Part shown: positions 36,740 to 48,879 of the stretch, in pieces
Numbering within the stretch: the stretch's first letter is position 1
Layout: every line of letters starts with the position of its first letter
Assembly (NCBI GenBank): GCA_030762175.1
Contig: CM060831.1
Location: forward strand, 34,704,001 to 34,768,000
Source of the DNA: Metallyticus violacea
Lineage: Eukaryota > Arthropoda > Insecta > Mantodea > Metallyticidae
Reading direction: 5' to 3'
DNA length: 64,000 bases
Translations under genes and position numbers: made by a program
The notes under the pieces: generated by a model
The model's database searches: none
What the model saw: only the letters and a program-made list of their open reading frames with translations
Told to the model about the DNA's origin: nothing

Positions 36740-37832
36740 AAAACATAAAAAACAAAACAAACAAAAAAAAACATAATTTGACAATTTTAACAAATTAAGA
36801 GCCTAGTTTTACGATCTTAAAAACAATTTCAATATACATCTCTCATTTATGATTAAAATCAGTTGTACTGCAAGTAATCTAAGATAAACGGGCAATTTAT
36901 TTTCCGTTTAATTGCTGAATTCAGAGAAATGTTTTATTTTTATGAAAATTATGTAATTAAGAAATATGTAAAAATATTACGGACCCGATGTTACTAAAGG
37001 GAATTGATTAGTAAATCATTCATTATCGTATTTCTGAATTATTTTGCTTATTTTATATACTTATATTCTAATATTACTAACTTATATATTTCTCGACTGA
37101 CTTTCAATGTATTACTAAAGTATTCGAAACATTGATTACTGCACGAATAACCCGTCCTTTCCAGCTTAGGTGATTTAAACACAACTGTTTTCCGCTCTTA
37201 ATTCGTGGAGTAGAAAGTTCAAGACAACCTCTACCAGTGTTTACATCTTTTGAATGTCATTGTCCCCACCTTTACATCTTCAAATTTTCAAACAAATTGT
37301 TCACATGGTCAAATGCCCAAAGATAATTAGGTGAGTGTTAAAACTATTGTACATATAACTATAAAATGATGTTCCGTTTTTAATTTTTCTTTATTTTACC
37401 AGATTACAACCTTATTTAATGATCTGTCTAATGAAATTGCGGTAATTATTGGAGAGAAGTTGTTAAAAATGTGAATGTCACCACTGTTTGTTAGGGATAT
37501 GATTCGTATAAATAACAAGTATATGTTCGAGATATTACCTTAAATGCATAGATAAAGCACTTATAATTACTCTTAGCCAAAAGTTGAGGCATTCAGTCAG
37601 TCAAAAGATGTTACAGCGCTTCTACAAATGTAATTTTAAAAAGATGGCATGTTGCTCCACTATTTAGATACACAGAGGCGTAGGGTTTACACAAATGAAC
37701 TGCCATGATCTGCTAACAAGCTCAGGAGCGGCGCACGTGGGTGAGAACGGTAGCTAATTCTGAATTCCGAGGTGGTATGGAACAGAGCCTGTTACATAAT
37801 GCAAGAGACGTTTAAGATTCCAGAGTACTCAC
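36740..37832. other. Probable intron 3' of the host exon
   Basis: AT-rich and stop-dense. If the exon at 37.83-38.05 kb is real, this is the start of its downstream intron on the minus strand. Confidence 0.45.
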
Positions 37833-38049
37833 GCAGAATGCGTTGTCGTGCCAATGATCTAGCAGGCTGGAGTAGGGGTGCTCTTGTTTGCTTTCCCTGT
37901 CCTCCCCTTCGTCTGCTGCCGACGAGGAGGAAGAAGATAGGGCTCCAAGGTTGCGATGCGAAGACTCTCGCTCTAGTTCCCAGCTACGAATGTAGAGGTC
38001 TCCAGAATAGACCACCCCACCAATCTCCTCCCGCAGCATTATGTGGAAC
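37833..38049 (-). CDS. Internal exon of an unrecognised host gene
   Basis: This 217-nt segment reads open for 72 full codons on the minus strand. A polypyrimidine tract ending in TATCCACAG precedes it, and GTGAGTACT, a near-perfect donor, follows directly. The first base completes a codon split by the upstream intron; the exon ends in phase 0. The peptide begins FHIMLREEIGGVVYSGDLYI, carries a run of six serines followed by an acidic stretch (ADEGEDRE), and ends LLDHWHDNAFC. The first 20 or so residues look like part of a folded domain; the Ser/acidic stretch looks like a disordered linker. GC content is clearly above the surroundings, and unlike the transposon remnants here the frame has no lesion. 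I do not recognise the gene. No partner exon was found in the window, so the flanking introns are probably long. A small frame on the opposite strand (37,772-38,092) is its shadow. Confidence 0.72.
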
Positions 38050-38512
38050 CTGTGGATACAAAACAAGCGATACTTGGTTATGCGTTTCATAAAGAGTTAT
38101 GCGCATGAGCTGATAAGAACCATCCGATACTAGGGGCATATGGTGGAAAGGCAATGCACTATAACAAAACTAATGCAGGGCTTATGCAAATGATGCTTCT
38201 TTCAGTGGAAGTAGAAGTTAGGTAAGGTAATAGTTTTTGCAGAATCGTATTTTGAATTGAAACCTGGAATAAAACAATTTACATTGTTATTTACAATTAT
38301 GACTAATTGTCAAACATTTTAATGAGCACCAAACGTATGGAGCCTTAAAGTAATTTCGGAGTTTCACCAAAAAATGTTTCTTAGCCATAACTTTTGAAAG
38401 ATTTAATATAGAAAATAATTTGATAGCATAATTAAATAAAAAAAAACGTGCTTTATCTCATTATAAATATAATGCATGAAATTAATTTTGTTGATTTTCT
38501 TGCAAAAAGTCT

Positions 38513-38536
38513 AAAAAAAAAAAAAAAAAAAAAAAA
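38513..38536 (+). repeat. Poly-A run of 24
   Basis: Homopolymer without a recognisable retroposon on its 5' side. In the sense of the pseudogene at 38.7-40.7 kb it is a T-run, so it is not that copy's tail. Confidence 0.85.
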
Positions 38537-38699
38537 GTTCCCAAAAGTATCATAATGCATTTTGCGTAAATTATGCATAAATATCAAATCAGTATGTCTT
38601 TCTTAGGTAAAAATGGCTTTAGGCTGCCAATAAATGTCAAGTATATTACACATTAAAGAATAAATTATATTTATACTTGTCTCAGAAGAAATGTTTCAA

Positions 38700-40725
38700 A
38701 AACTGCCAAATCTAATGGTGTTCATGAAATACTCCAACATCATGTGATCGGTCTCCTTTGATGATAAATTATATATTGTACCAGCTTAAGAAGTGGGTGT
38801 GATCAAAGACAAAAGTTGACCTGTAATTAATTCATCTGAATGTGAAGAAAACAAAAATGAGGGTGGTGGTCCATGTGGATGAAGAATTCTGGCTCTAAAT
38901 TCTTCATTGTCCTCAAATTTGTCTAGTATGTAACTTAACCACCAGTGGTCCTCAAACACCAGTCACATATCTTCTAATAGTTGTCAAGGGAACAGTTTTA
39001 CTTCAATCACTAAATTTTCCAACAGTCACTAAGGAGCCATCTTGAGATGGAACATTGCCTTGCCTTCAAAGTTAGTTAGACAGAGGAATGAAAGCATGGT
39101 ACTAACAGGTTCCAACCACATTCTGACATTGTCAAACCCCTGCTATAAGTCTGCTTTATCTCTTCAACTCCAGTATTAGGGAAATTAAACATATGTACAA
39201 CAGATGGTACATTTTCCTTTTCCCAAATAATAAGTTTTTTTCTGGTGTGAATATCTCATTATTCTATAAACTTCAATGAGCAGCCAGGCATTTCATGGTA
39301 CAAGCTACACCATCACAAGGGCCCCTGCCATGTAAAGTAGCAAAGAAATGCCATTCAGCATTAATTCCAAAATCCAATCCAAATCCAAAATCTTAATAAA
39401 ACCAAACCAAAAGTTAAGTAATCATAACCAAATGAAAACATAAGTTGATGAAACTGTGTTTGTTTTTATATTGTGATTTGAAAAGTGCCTTTGAAATATA
39501 TTATACATTTCTTTCAAAAATATAAGATGTGTGTGAAACATGTATACAGTCACACTGTCATGAAATAAACATTCTGATATAACAGCAAAAAAAAAAGGGG
39601 GGAGGGCTTGTAATTCATTCATTGAACTTTTGAAACAAACAAAGAGTTGAATAGTGGCTTGCTGATTGTTTCAGTAAAATCTTTATGCTGCATCATGTGT
39701 AATAAATGAATAATTTTCTAAAAATATCCCAAAATATAATTTCCCATGTCATGCTTTCTTTTAAAAAAGGATTGCTGATGAACTATGAAGTCATGTGCTT
39801 GAAGTTGCCTGAGGTTTAGATACAAATACTTTGCCAAGGATTCAAGGGTATTGCAATTACATCTTTGTAGGTAGCCACTGTTTATACGTAATAAAATGAA
39901 AACAAATGCAAATATCAGGAGAAAAATTTCTTGAAGAGCATCCTGCTCAGAACAACAGTTGTTCAATATAGATTCTTCAGCTGGTGGATTGCAACCCATC
40001 AATGTCAACAGATATTTAAATGTTGACATTTGTTTTTCAAAATCGATGTTTCTTGTGATTTCATTTTGCTTAATGGCATCTGCCATAACTTTCACATTCT
40101 GATGTTGTACACAAACACATAAAAAATTAGTTCCGGTAGCTCCTGCAAGTATCACATGCTTGGGTTGAAGTTCATAAAATTTTGAGAATAAATTTTAACA
40201 TCTGGGAAGTTATTTTTAAATTGTAAGTTTCCTAGGTTCAGCCTATTTGGAATATGGGCTTTTCTATTATTTATAACCGATTTGAAATCCTTCTTCCTAG
40301 TCATTATGCGACTAATCAAATTACATATTTAAAACTGATGCACTACTTGTATATCTTAAACAAACTCACTGAGTCTTGCTTTAAGATTTGGTGATGAAAG
40401 TATTCATTCACATCTAACCTTTAGCATTACTGGCCAACCAATTCAATATTTTAAATTCTTTTTCATTTTATGTGCACTCCAGCCTTTAGGCAGCACAGTC
40501 AAAATTTTAATTTTTGCACTAACTTTTTATGTGGTTTTGCATTTCCCTTAAAGCTGGCAAATAATTTCATCAAACTAATTGATTTTAGCATGTTCTAATG
40601 AAGAAAGGGGCTCTCAAACTGAGACATTTTCTTTGAGAAATGGTGGTATAGAGTCTTTCATTTGTTTTCCTGTATGTACTTGTGATCTTCTTTAGTTTAG
40701 TTATAGCAAACTATTTCTTTTTCAA
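38700..40725 (-). pseudogene. Decayed intronless copy of an uncharacterised invertebrate repetitive protein family
   Basis: Reading the minus strand and allowing frame changes gives one long protein in order: LVQKLKILTVLPKGWSAHKM (about 40,500-40,440); ISRIMTRKKDFKSV and RLNLGNL (40,320-40,200); FYELQPKHVILAGATGT then CVCVQHQNVKVMADAI (40,190-40,070); AHDFIVHQQ (about 39,800); VISECLFHDSVTVYMFHTHL (39,583-39,510); QYKNKHSFINLC (39,475-39,425); AEWHFFATLHGRGPCDG (39,362-39,290); and a C-terminal part with EDHWWLSYI, ARILHPHGPPPSF and YNLSSKE (38,960-38,730). From memory, these blocks and their order match a large, mostly unnamed family found many times per genome in arthropods and cnidarians, with blocks such as WHFFATSHGK and CDG near the C-terminal third. 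No introns interrupt it. Many stops and frameshifts show it is dead. The conserved D, E and H residues suggest a DDE-like enzyme, but that is inference. Confidence 0.7.
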
Positions 40726-40729
40726 TTTA

Positions 40730-43700
40730 GTTTCTTTATTGATGGTTCTCCAATGAATGGAAAGGATGCATTTAGTTCCTCAATATCCATATAATAGAAT
40801 CATCTGCTGGAATATCAGTTACCACTTTGCTTGCTCAGTCTTCTCACTTAGAAATATTTACAGACTCTTTCTACTAGGTGCACAAAGTTTTTATCCTAGT
40901 AGAAAGTGTAAGAACTGTCTGTATACTTTGTACATATGTAAGTAAATTTTTTAAAGACCTTTACTATATAACTGATGTACATTTTATTTGATTGAGTTCA
41001 TAAAGTTTTGTGTAAATATCTTTGTTGGTTGAATAATGAATCACTGTTAGATATTCCTGATCTTAATATATAATATTTTTTAACTCGAGTGAAAGGGCTT
41101 CACAGTTTCTTATTGAAATAGAACACGATAGTACATAAATATTCTGAAGAAGATTTTGAAGAGGAAGGCTTATCTACAAATGAGCAATATACAGTTGCCA
41201 TCACAACTTAAAATACCACAAGTTGCAGAAACAGAAGTTAGTTTGTTGATTTCCAAAGTAAATGCATTAAAATTTTACTTCTTTACTTATTTTATTTGCT
41301 TGGTTGATTGCTTTGCTTGTTTATTATCTTGATTATGTGCTTAACAATATGCTTTCACCCAATTATTAACAATATATAGTCATGATAGCAGCTTAGAAAT
41401 ACATATAATCAAATATTCTACAAAATTATGTCCAAGTAAAAAGATAAAATTCTCTTATTCATAATTATTGTGAAATATTCGTATGACCGGGATCTGTTTT
41501 TCAATTGCTTTTGCTAAATCAAATTGTTATTAGTTTTAAGGTTTCAAATTGTACACACAAAAATAATAAATAATTTAGTCTCATTTTAATGGAAAAGCTT
41601 AATATCATTTGCTAAATTATTTTTATATCTGGGATCATCAGTTAAGACAAAATTAAACTTTTAGAATTTATAAAAATTTGTTGAGATAACAAAGTGCTTA
41701 CAAAATAAGCCAGAATAAAAATGATAAAAAAACAAAAATATTAAAATTTGACAGCACTCAATACAGAAGTAACATGAACAAAGATGAGGTGAAAACTGAC
41801 ACCAAGAACTGCCTTACATCTTAATAAAAATATTGTTACCAAGTAAACTAATTGAAGGCCAAAATTAAATTTTTGTACATTTTTGTTGGGGTTGACTACC
41901 ATATAAAATTTAAAAGAAATTTGGGATGATAATTTTTAGTAAATTTTAAAAATATTTTTTTAAATTGAACGCTTTATTTTCAAAATATATTACTGAAGAA
42001 TTGTAAATAAACACTTTGAAAGTACATTTAATGAGCTCTAAAATGGACTACATGAAAATATTAATTTTATAAGAGTTATTTAACGATAACTTAAAACATG
42101 CATTTAGTTTTGATTTGATTTTTAGTAGAATTTAAAGTACTGCAATTTTTCAATTGTAATTGCCTGAAGACTGTTGGATATATGGTGAATGTATATAGTC
42201 ATGTTCCACTTTGTCAAAAAGTGTGTCGGTTTTCCATAGGATCACCCATATTGAAATTTACTAATGTTATTCAGAGTCCGTTTGAGCTACCGAGTTAACT
42301 AAAAGCACTTGCAAACCATTACACATAATATATAATTTATATGTTAACCTCAAGACCTCACCATTCATTCTTGGATACTTTTATATTTTAACTGTTCCAT
42401 GGCTTTGTAGTATGCTTAAACAAAACAAAACAAAAAGTCTAAGATCACTTTGGCACAGCGCCTTGTTCACATATGAAAACTACCACCTATTTTTCTCCAT
42501 TGAATTAGCATTACGTTATATGTTGTGATCAGAAAGTATTTTGCATGCATGAAGTTATCTCAGTGATATTGTGATATGGTAGGACCAGTGGCAAGAGCTC
42601 TTCTCGATAACCGCACGGCTACTATGTTGTGAAATCAAAGTTAAGCTTTCATGGGTACTATTGTGTGTGATGCGCCAGACATTCGCTGGAAATATAGCAA
42701 ACGAAAACAAATTCGTCCTATTTTGAATCCAGCTTTCCTGAGTGCAACCAACGTTGCCCGAACTTGAACTCTAGAAGCGGATCACTTTCTTCCGTCCACA
42801 GTGGTGCATGTTGCTTTTGTAAAATGCAGTAGGGCACTGTAATTATAGTTAGCTGCTGGAGAGATGGCTAGCGACGTATGCGGGAAGAGGGTTTTATCTG
42901 CCAAGTAAAACTTCACGCACTGCATGTGTATCATCTATACAAATACTGCAGAGTCGGCCCATCTCTTTCCTTTAACAAAAGCAGAATATTAATAGTGAAC
43001 AATTGGACGTTATCAATACATTCCTCTCCAGCTCCCAGCGGTAGATGACACACGGTGTCTATGACTAGTCCAAGTTTTTAAATTAACTACTCATTTCTAT
43101 TATAATGTAAGCAGATTCTGGCAAACCCCATTATACATTACATTCTCTTGTTTCGGTCTTGAAATTTAAAAATGCGAAAAGTTTGAAACTAGACACCTTA
43201 TACGCTTAGGCACTGTAAACTTTTATTTACAAACTCAAATTAGTTCTTCGGATTGTCTTGTAGCTTGCCATTAGAACAACTCGGGTGTGGGGGAGAAAAA
43301 AAATGGTTTATTATAGTAGCTCTTTAGTTTTTGCCCACTTTATTAAATTGCTCAACAATTTCAAGGAATTTAAGGGCTGAAGGAAAGAGTATGCAAAATG
43401 TGACTTTGAAGTATGGGCATAGAACATAACTTAACATACAAAAACCTATGTATAAATTTGAAGTACATAAATACATAAAGTACATCTTTTAAGATGGCGA
43501 ACGTTTCTTAACTTAATTTAAATTTGGTTAAGTGTTAAGATTGATTCGATTGCATTTTTAAAAATATCAAGAACTAAGTACTGTTAACTTTAAAAATGGA
43601 AGGCTTTAAATGTACAGAACGATGTCTAAATATAAACTTTTTTATATATTATAACATTTTTTGCATACTTTAGCATTTTATCGTAACAGTATATTGTGAA

Positions 43701-45105
43701 ACTATGATTAATTATAGATTAATAACTGCAGTGTTTGAGATATTTGAACAAATAGGTACCTTAAATCGTATTTAATTTTTAAAAATTCATATATTCTATA
43801 GAAAAATACAAAGTATTAGATGAGAAATTTATTGTCAAAATTTAGCGTTTTCACCTAAATTGAAATTTGTTTTTACTAAAGTCAAGCAAAGTTCTGCAAC
43901 TATTAGCAATAAAAGACGTGTACATGACATCTGCCAATCGTTCTTATTGGGATAAAAGCTGAACACAAATGATCCATATGATCGATGATAACAGGCGCGA
44001 TGCTTTCGCTATGGGCAAATTTGCCGCTAATTGCCGATTATAGTTGCCAATCAGGGGCGGTATTGCACGAACATAAATTGCTTTGTGAAAAATTAATGCA
44101 TTAAGGTACTTCCTATCATCATTACACACATTTTTGGCACGGCGTTAAAACTGCACTCAACAACCGCAATAGGACGCCACCACAGGCCATACAGGCAATT
44201 TCTCCATGAATAAAATTAAGAAAATTTTCAGTACGGCAAGGCTGATAATAAGAACATATGGCCCCCTTGGACCTCGGCCCATGGCTTTAACTCTGGGGTA
44301 TATAAAAAGAAGTCCGCAAAACAAATAGGAACTGATATGTGGATCTTTACTTGTGGAAAACGAATACACAATACGCTCGTTAAAAATAGTTTTGTCAAAT
44401 ACGTTTATTTAAACAATGATTAAGAAAGCAGTTCAAGTTCGTTGCATAATTGCAAATGAACTGCGAGCTCAAGTCTGAGCGTGTGGTACCACGAATCTTC
44501 GGGGAGATGACATTTATAACAATGTTCTGTCCATCTTTTGTAGAAATATGAATCAGACCTCATATTTAACAAAATTGAACATTACTTCTCAAACTACCAG
44601 AGTTCCGATTAAACACCCAATCGCTTCCCAGTTGTGAATGTTCTGCTTTTCAGGGTCATGGTGTTACTTTTTCTCTGTAATTAACTTTTTGAACTTCCTT
44701 CTCTTTCAAAGCAAAAATTGGATCGATGATGAATCCCATGTTTTTCTTTCTGTCAGTTAAATGATGTCCGCTGTTTAGCATTTATCAAGATTACGTGATT
44801 TGCTGTATATGACTGCTCTGTGGGGAGGTTCGTTCATTAAAGAGCGCGAATATAGACAGAAAAAATGATCTGGATACGAAGCGCAGATTACAGACAAAAG
44901 CACCCTAAAATGTGTGGCCAGCGATAATGGAATGTTTTATTTTCCCGTTTTCTATAATACGTACTAATTAATTATATACATAATATTTTTTCATACCTAA
45001 TTGTTATAGGAGGGATGTTTTAGCTTAATTAGTAATGTACACGTGGTACTAGTTTCATTGCTGTTATTTCAGCGTTCCTGCCTGTGAGAAGTGTGCAAGT
45101 TGAGA
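40730..45105. other. Long AT-rich stretch, nothing recognised
   Basis: No repeat shared with the rest of the window and no domain. A patch near 42.6-43.05 kb has higher GC but no frame. Confidence 0.5.
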
Positions 45106-45109
45106 CATG

Positions 45110-45995
45110 TTCAGTTCCGCATACAACAAAATAGAAGAGACACGCGACGAAGAATATGCTGCTCTGAAATTCTATGCAATGTTATAGGTAGCACAGTTCG
45201 AAGAAGGTTTAAAACGTTTAGGGAGAAGGCAATCAATTTTAAAGAAAGCTGAACTCGATACTCCAGTTTGTGCTGTAACTGAAGAAAACATGAACACCAC
45301 TGCTGTCATTGTGAGAGAGGATCGTCAACAACTTTAAGAGACTTTGAGAAAATCTGAAATGCACACATTTGTAGCTGAAAAGTTGCACGGTGGGTTCTTG
45401 ACTGCTGCGTGGAAGTGCAATCACTGCTGATGAAACTTGGCTACATCATTTCGACCGTGTGAGCAAACATCTTCAAAATCAATAAGTGGTTGCTTCTGCT
45501 AGGAAAGTTATGATCATCTCATATTTCGATACTCAAGGAATGGTTTTCCAGTATGTTGTACCTAAACACACAACTGTAACTGGGCTTTGCTACAAAACTT
45601 TCCTGAAAACTCTTCAAGACATACTTTTCGGTGCATGCTCCACCACAATAATGCACTGAGGCACATCACAAATGTTGTTGCCGAATATCTTTAAAAAAAA
45701 AATAAACATTCAAGGTGTGTCCGTCACACTACCTATACTCCACACTTAGCTCCTGTGATGTTCTTTTCACCAATTGAAGAAACATCGACGTGGGAGACAT
45801 TTAACCATAGTTAGAAGCAATAGTGAAGGCTGCGGAGGCGATTCTGAAGGACCTCTCACAAACAGTTTCCAGCATGGCAAAGGTGTATTGCATCCAACGG
45901 GAACCATTAAAATTATGAGGAAGTTATGTTAACAAAAATATGTCTGATCGTTTTTTATTGAGCACCTTTCGTATTAATTATGCTAAAGGCGCTGT
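45110..45995 (+). pseudogene. Mariner transposase copy 2 of the same subfamily
   Basis: Readable blocks on the plus strand are TPVCAVTEENMNTTAVIVRE (about 45,260-45,320), ITADETWLHHFD (about 45,420-45,450, first catalytic Asp present), MIISYFDTQGMVFQYVVPKH, TTVTGLCYKTFLKTL, LHHNNALRH (second Asp now Asn) and YTPHLAP followed by a frameshifted CD. The 3' end GTATTGCATCCAACGGGAAC matches the copy at 10.44 kb. The two copies differ at roughly a third of aligned residues by eye, so they are separate old insertions. Several stops and frameshifts make it non-functional. Confidence 0.72.
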
Positions 45996-46789
45996 CTGAC
46001 TCACTAAGGCTGTATGCGATACAAAAACACCAACAGAATACAAGAGAAAACATAAGAAACTTCTATTTGCGTTAACGGGAGTTGTTAAGAAAATGTAAAC
46101 ACGTGAATACTGCAGAATGTAAACAGAAAAAATTAAACTGGCATGGAACGTATGTTATTATGAAACTAAATGCCTCAACTCTCCTGCTCTGTGTTGTCCG
46201 TTAAATCTTGCGGTCGACATAGAAAGTTAAATACACACAGATAGCTGAGTCACCGGCATCTCTGGCATGGGGAGATTTAAAGTGCGAAATATTATAATCA
46301 TCTTCCTTCTTGCAGGTTCCTTTCACGTGAAAATGATGTTCACGTATCTCTGAGCGAAATAGAAGGTAAACATCTGCACAATATTCCGAGGTTATCCGAG
46401 GAGAATGGGGAGGAAAATGAAAGTCTTATCTCGTGCTTCGCTTTTCTGTACATAAAATATCCTTCTCCTTTTCCCGTGCGTGCATGTGTATGTAGATCTC
46501 GAGTGAAAGATAGGAAAAACGAGCGAGGATACATTGGTGAAACAAAGTGATGTTTTTCTTAGTATTCTGGGCTCTTTCCAAGCGGTGGCATCTCTTGAGT
46601 CTTGCTATGTTTGTTTTTAACCTGCTTTCTCGGCTATAAAATAATTAATTACGATGCTTTGCAATAGAAACATTTGTAGTTTCAAGAACATTGAGTGGTT
46701 GAAATATCAGCTATCCCAATTGCATAGAAAGTTGTATAATTTACCAATTTCACTTCTGCTTTATTCCCCCCCTCAAAAAAAAGTTTACA

Positions 46790-47060
46790 TCTCCGACCTT
46801 GGAAGGGTTTTATCTTTCAAAAGAGACCATAATCGCTAGGCGATATATCGGAAGAACCTCTGCAACAATAGCAGCTGCATGACATCGAGCATTGTCATAC
46901 AACACAGTCGGCTGCCTTTGCAATAGTTGGCCTCTTAAGTCCAGCTTCAGTTCGTGTTTATGATTTTCACATTGCTGAGAGTCTACCTGAAATGGAGAAT
47001 TTAGGTGCTCGACTGGTACTTCAATTAACACAATGACTATGTGGTAAAGTAACAACTATT
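46790..47060 (-). pseudogene. Mariner C-terminal fragment
   Basis: The minus strand reads LLQRQPTVLYDNARCHAAA (about 46,930-46,870), a clear match to the catalytic VLHDNARPH block with its Asp present. After a short gap, ISPSDYGLF (about 46,845-46,815) matches APSDYHLF, the third catalytic position. An S-D-Y residue trio marks a different subfamily from the 45.1-kb copy, which uses C-D. Only the C-terminal half remains, and the upstream part seems truncated. Confidence 0.6.
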
Positions 47061-47313
47061 TTGTCTCTGCATCTGTGTGTCTTAATATAACGTAAGTTTT
47101 TAATTGCTCTCGTAACTTTGCTACATGTCGTAATGTTAATCTGAATAGTTTTTAATAGTTACTTAAGATGCAAGTGCTAAAAGTAGCATTTTATTTTGTG
47201 AGTTCGCAAAATGAGACCCAAACAAAATAAAAATAATTTTTACATGTGTATCATCAGCTAATTTTAGACAGCCTTTAACGTTTATACAGAATTTGTAACC
47301 ATAAATTAGACCA

Positions 47314-47650
47314 TTTCCTTGGTTTAGTGGTTAACGTGCTAACTGCTGGCCAGGAGGCCCAGGTTCGATTCTCGGTAACTGCTTAGATATTTTTCTAAGC
47401 TAGGAAGTTCCGGAACGGGATCCACCGAACCTCGTGAGGACAATAATTGGGAAGTTGCTTGATGGAGAGGTGGCGTTCTCGATGTATGGAGCTGCGTGAT
47501 GAGCGATTAACGGAGTGCCGGCAAGCTGATCATATGACTGCCCTCTATCAATGAAGCAGTGAGAAGCAATTAGAGAATGCAGAGGTCGCTGCGGCAGGCC
47601 AAGGCTTGCCACAGGCTATAGCGTCACGAGAAGAGCTATATATAAATTAA
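47314..47650 (+). repeat. tRNA-derived SINE family D
   Basis: TGGTTTAGTGGTTAACGTGC (A box region) and GCCCAGGTTCGATTCTCGG (B box region) are spaced as in a tRNA. A GC-rich body follows, with GGAACGGGATCCACCGAACC. The body continues to about 47,640 (GAAGAGCTATATATAAATT). Only one copy was seen, so the family label is an inference from the promoter boxes. Confidence 0.55.
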
Positions 47651-48879
47651 ATACGATCCAGTCATTCCGAAACGTTCCTTGTTTCAAAAAAAAAGTTCCC
47701 ATATTTCCCACTAACAGGTGCATGATAGAAACATATGTAAATTTCTGGATAAGGTAACTTATATCGCCATGTAATAATTAGTGATTTTAAACGTTATTTT
47801 GGCGTATATTAAACTTCACATATATTATATTAAATTTTCTTTATATATACATACGAAATCTCTGTTTAAACTGTAATTTTTCATGCTGAAAGAAGCAACT
47901 CTAGTGCGCTTGGACATAGCAATAATTGGATTAGCTATTATCGATTTTCTTCCAGCCTGATGCGGTTCCAGGGTTTCCAACATGGTTACTTATGAAAAAA
48001 AATATTATAAATTATGTACTATTACTAACTGCACTATGGTTTGTTTTGAAACCGCAGTAGGAAATGTAACATTAAAACACAATATTCATAATTTATGAAA
48101 TGTACCTATAATTAATAATCCCATTCCGTATTAAACCAAAGTTGAAAATACTGGAGAGATATATACTTTTATAGCATTGAGTGCTTCTAGTTTGAGTGCC
48201 TTACATTAAAATAACTACTTTTGGTATCAGCTGTCATTTTAGAGCCTTTATTAATACACAACGACTATAAAAATGTGCATCGAATTTTCTATCTCACATA
48301 GATTTTAACACGTTAATAATTATAGAGACAAACGTTTGTGAAATCAGATCAACAAAGCAAAGGTCTGCCAAGCTAAGCCATATTTAGGTAGGTAAACAGA
48401 ATGCGATGCATAGAGTGCTGAGCAGGTGTCATTCTCCCCGTTTGTACCGTTTTGTCCTAATCGGTTGTTAAATTTAAAATTCAACTTAAGGTAACTAGTT
48501 CTGAAAGAAACTACGAGTATAAAATCCCCTAATACGAAACGAAATTCGCGTACGTTTGCTATTGTAATGAATATTACGGTAAGTGGATGGCATTCCAACT
48601 TCATGCACCTTACCCTTCTATTCTCTGTTTAACGTAAACTGAGATGCGATGTTAACAAGCACACATGTTGCTTGACTAGCACAACCGCCGTACTACTCCT
48701 ATGCAAATAGTTCACAAACTATCTGCTAAGTTCAGGTTGTTATTAATAATTAAATGATCAATAAATAGGTGTAAGAGAGGTTGTCATACAATAATCATTT
48801 TAATTGTGTATGAAACTGATGTACTAATAATAAGACGCTGTGGCCATTGTAAGACTAACAGAGAGGTGTTTGCTTCAAT

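Noticed and set aside
37772..38092. Plus-strand frame of 106 codons over the exon
   Set aside because: Splice signals and codon phases support the minus strand; this frame is its antisense shadow.
39718..40155. Intact 145-codon gene
   Set aside because: It is one undamaged segment of the larger broken pseudogene; matching blocks continue on both sides in other frames.
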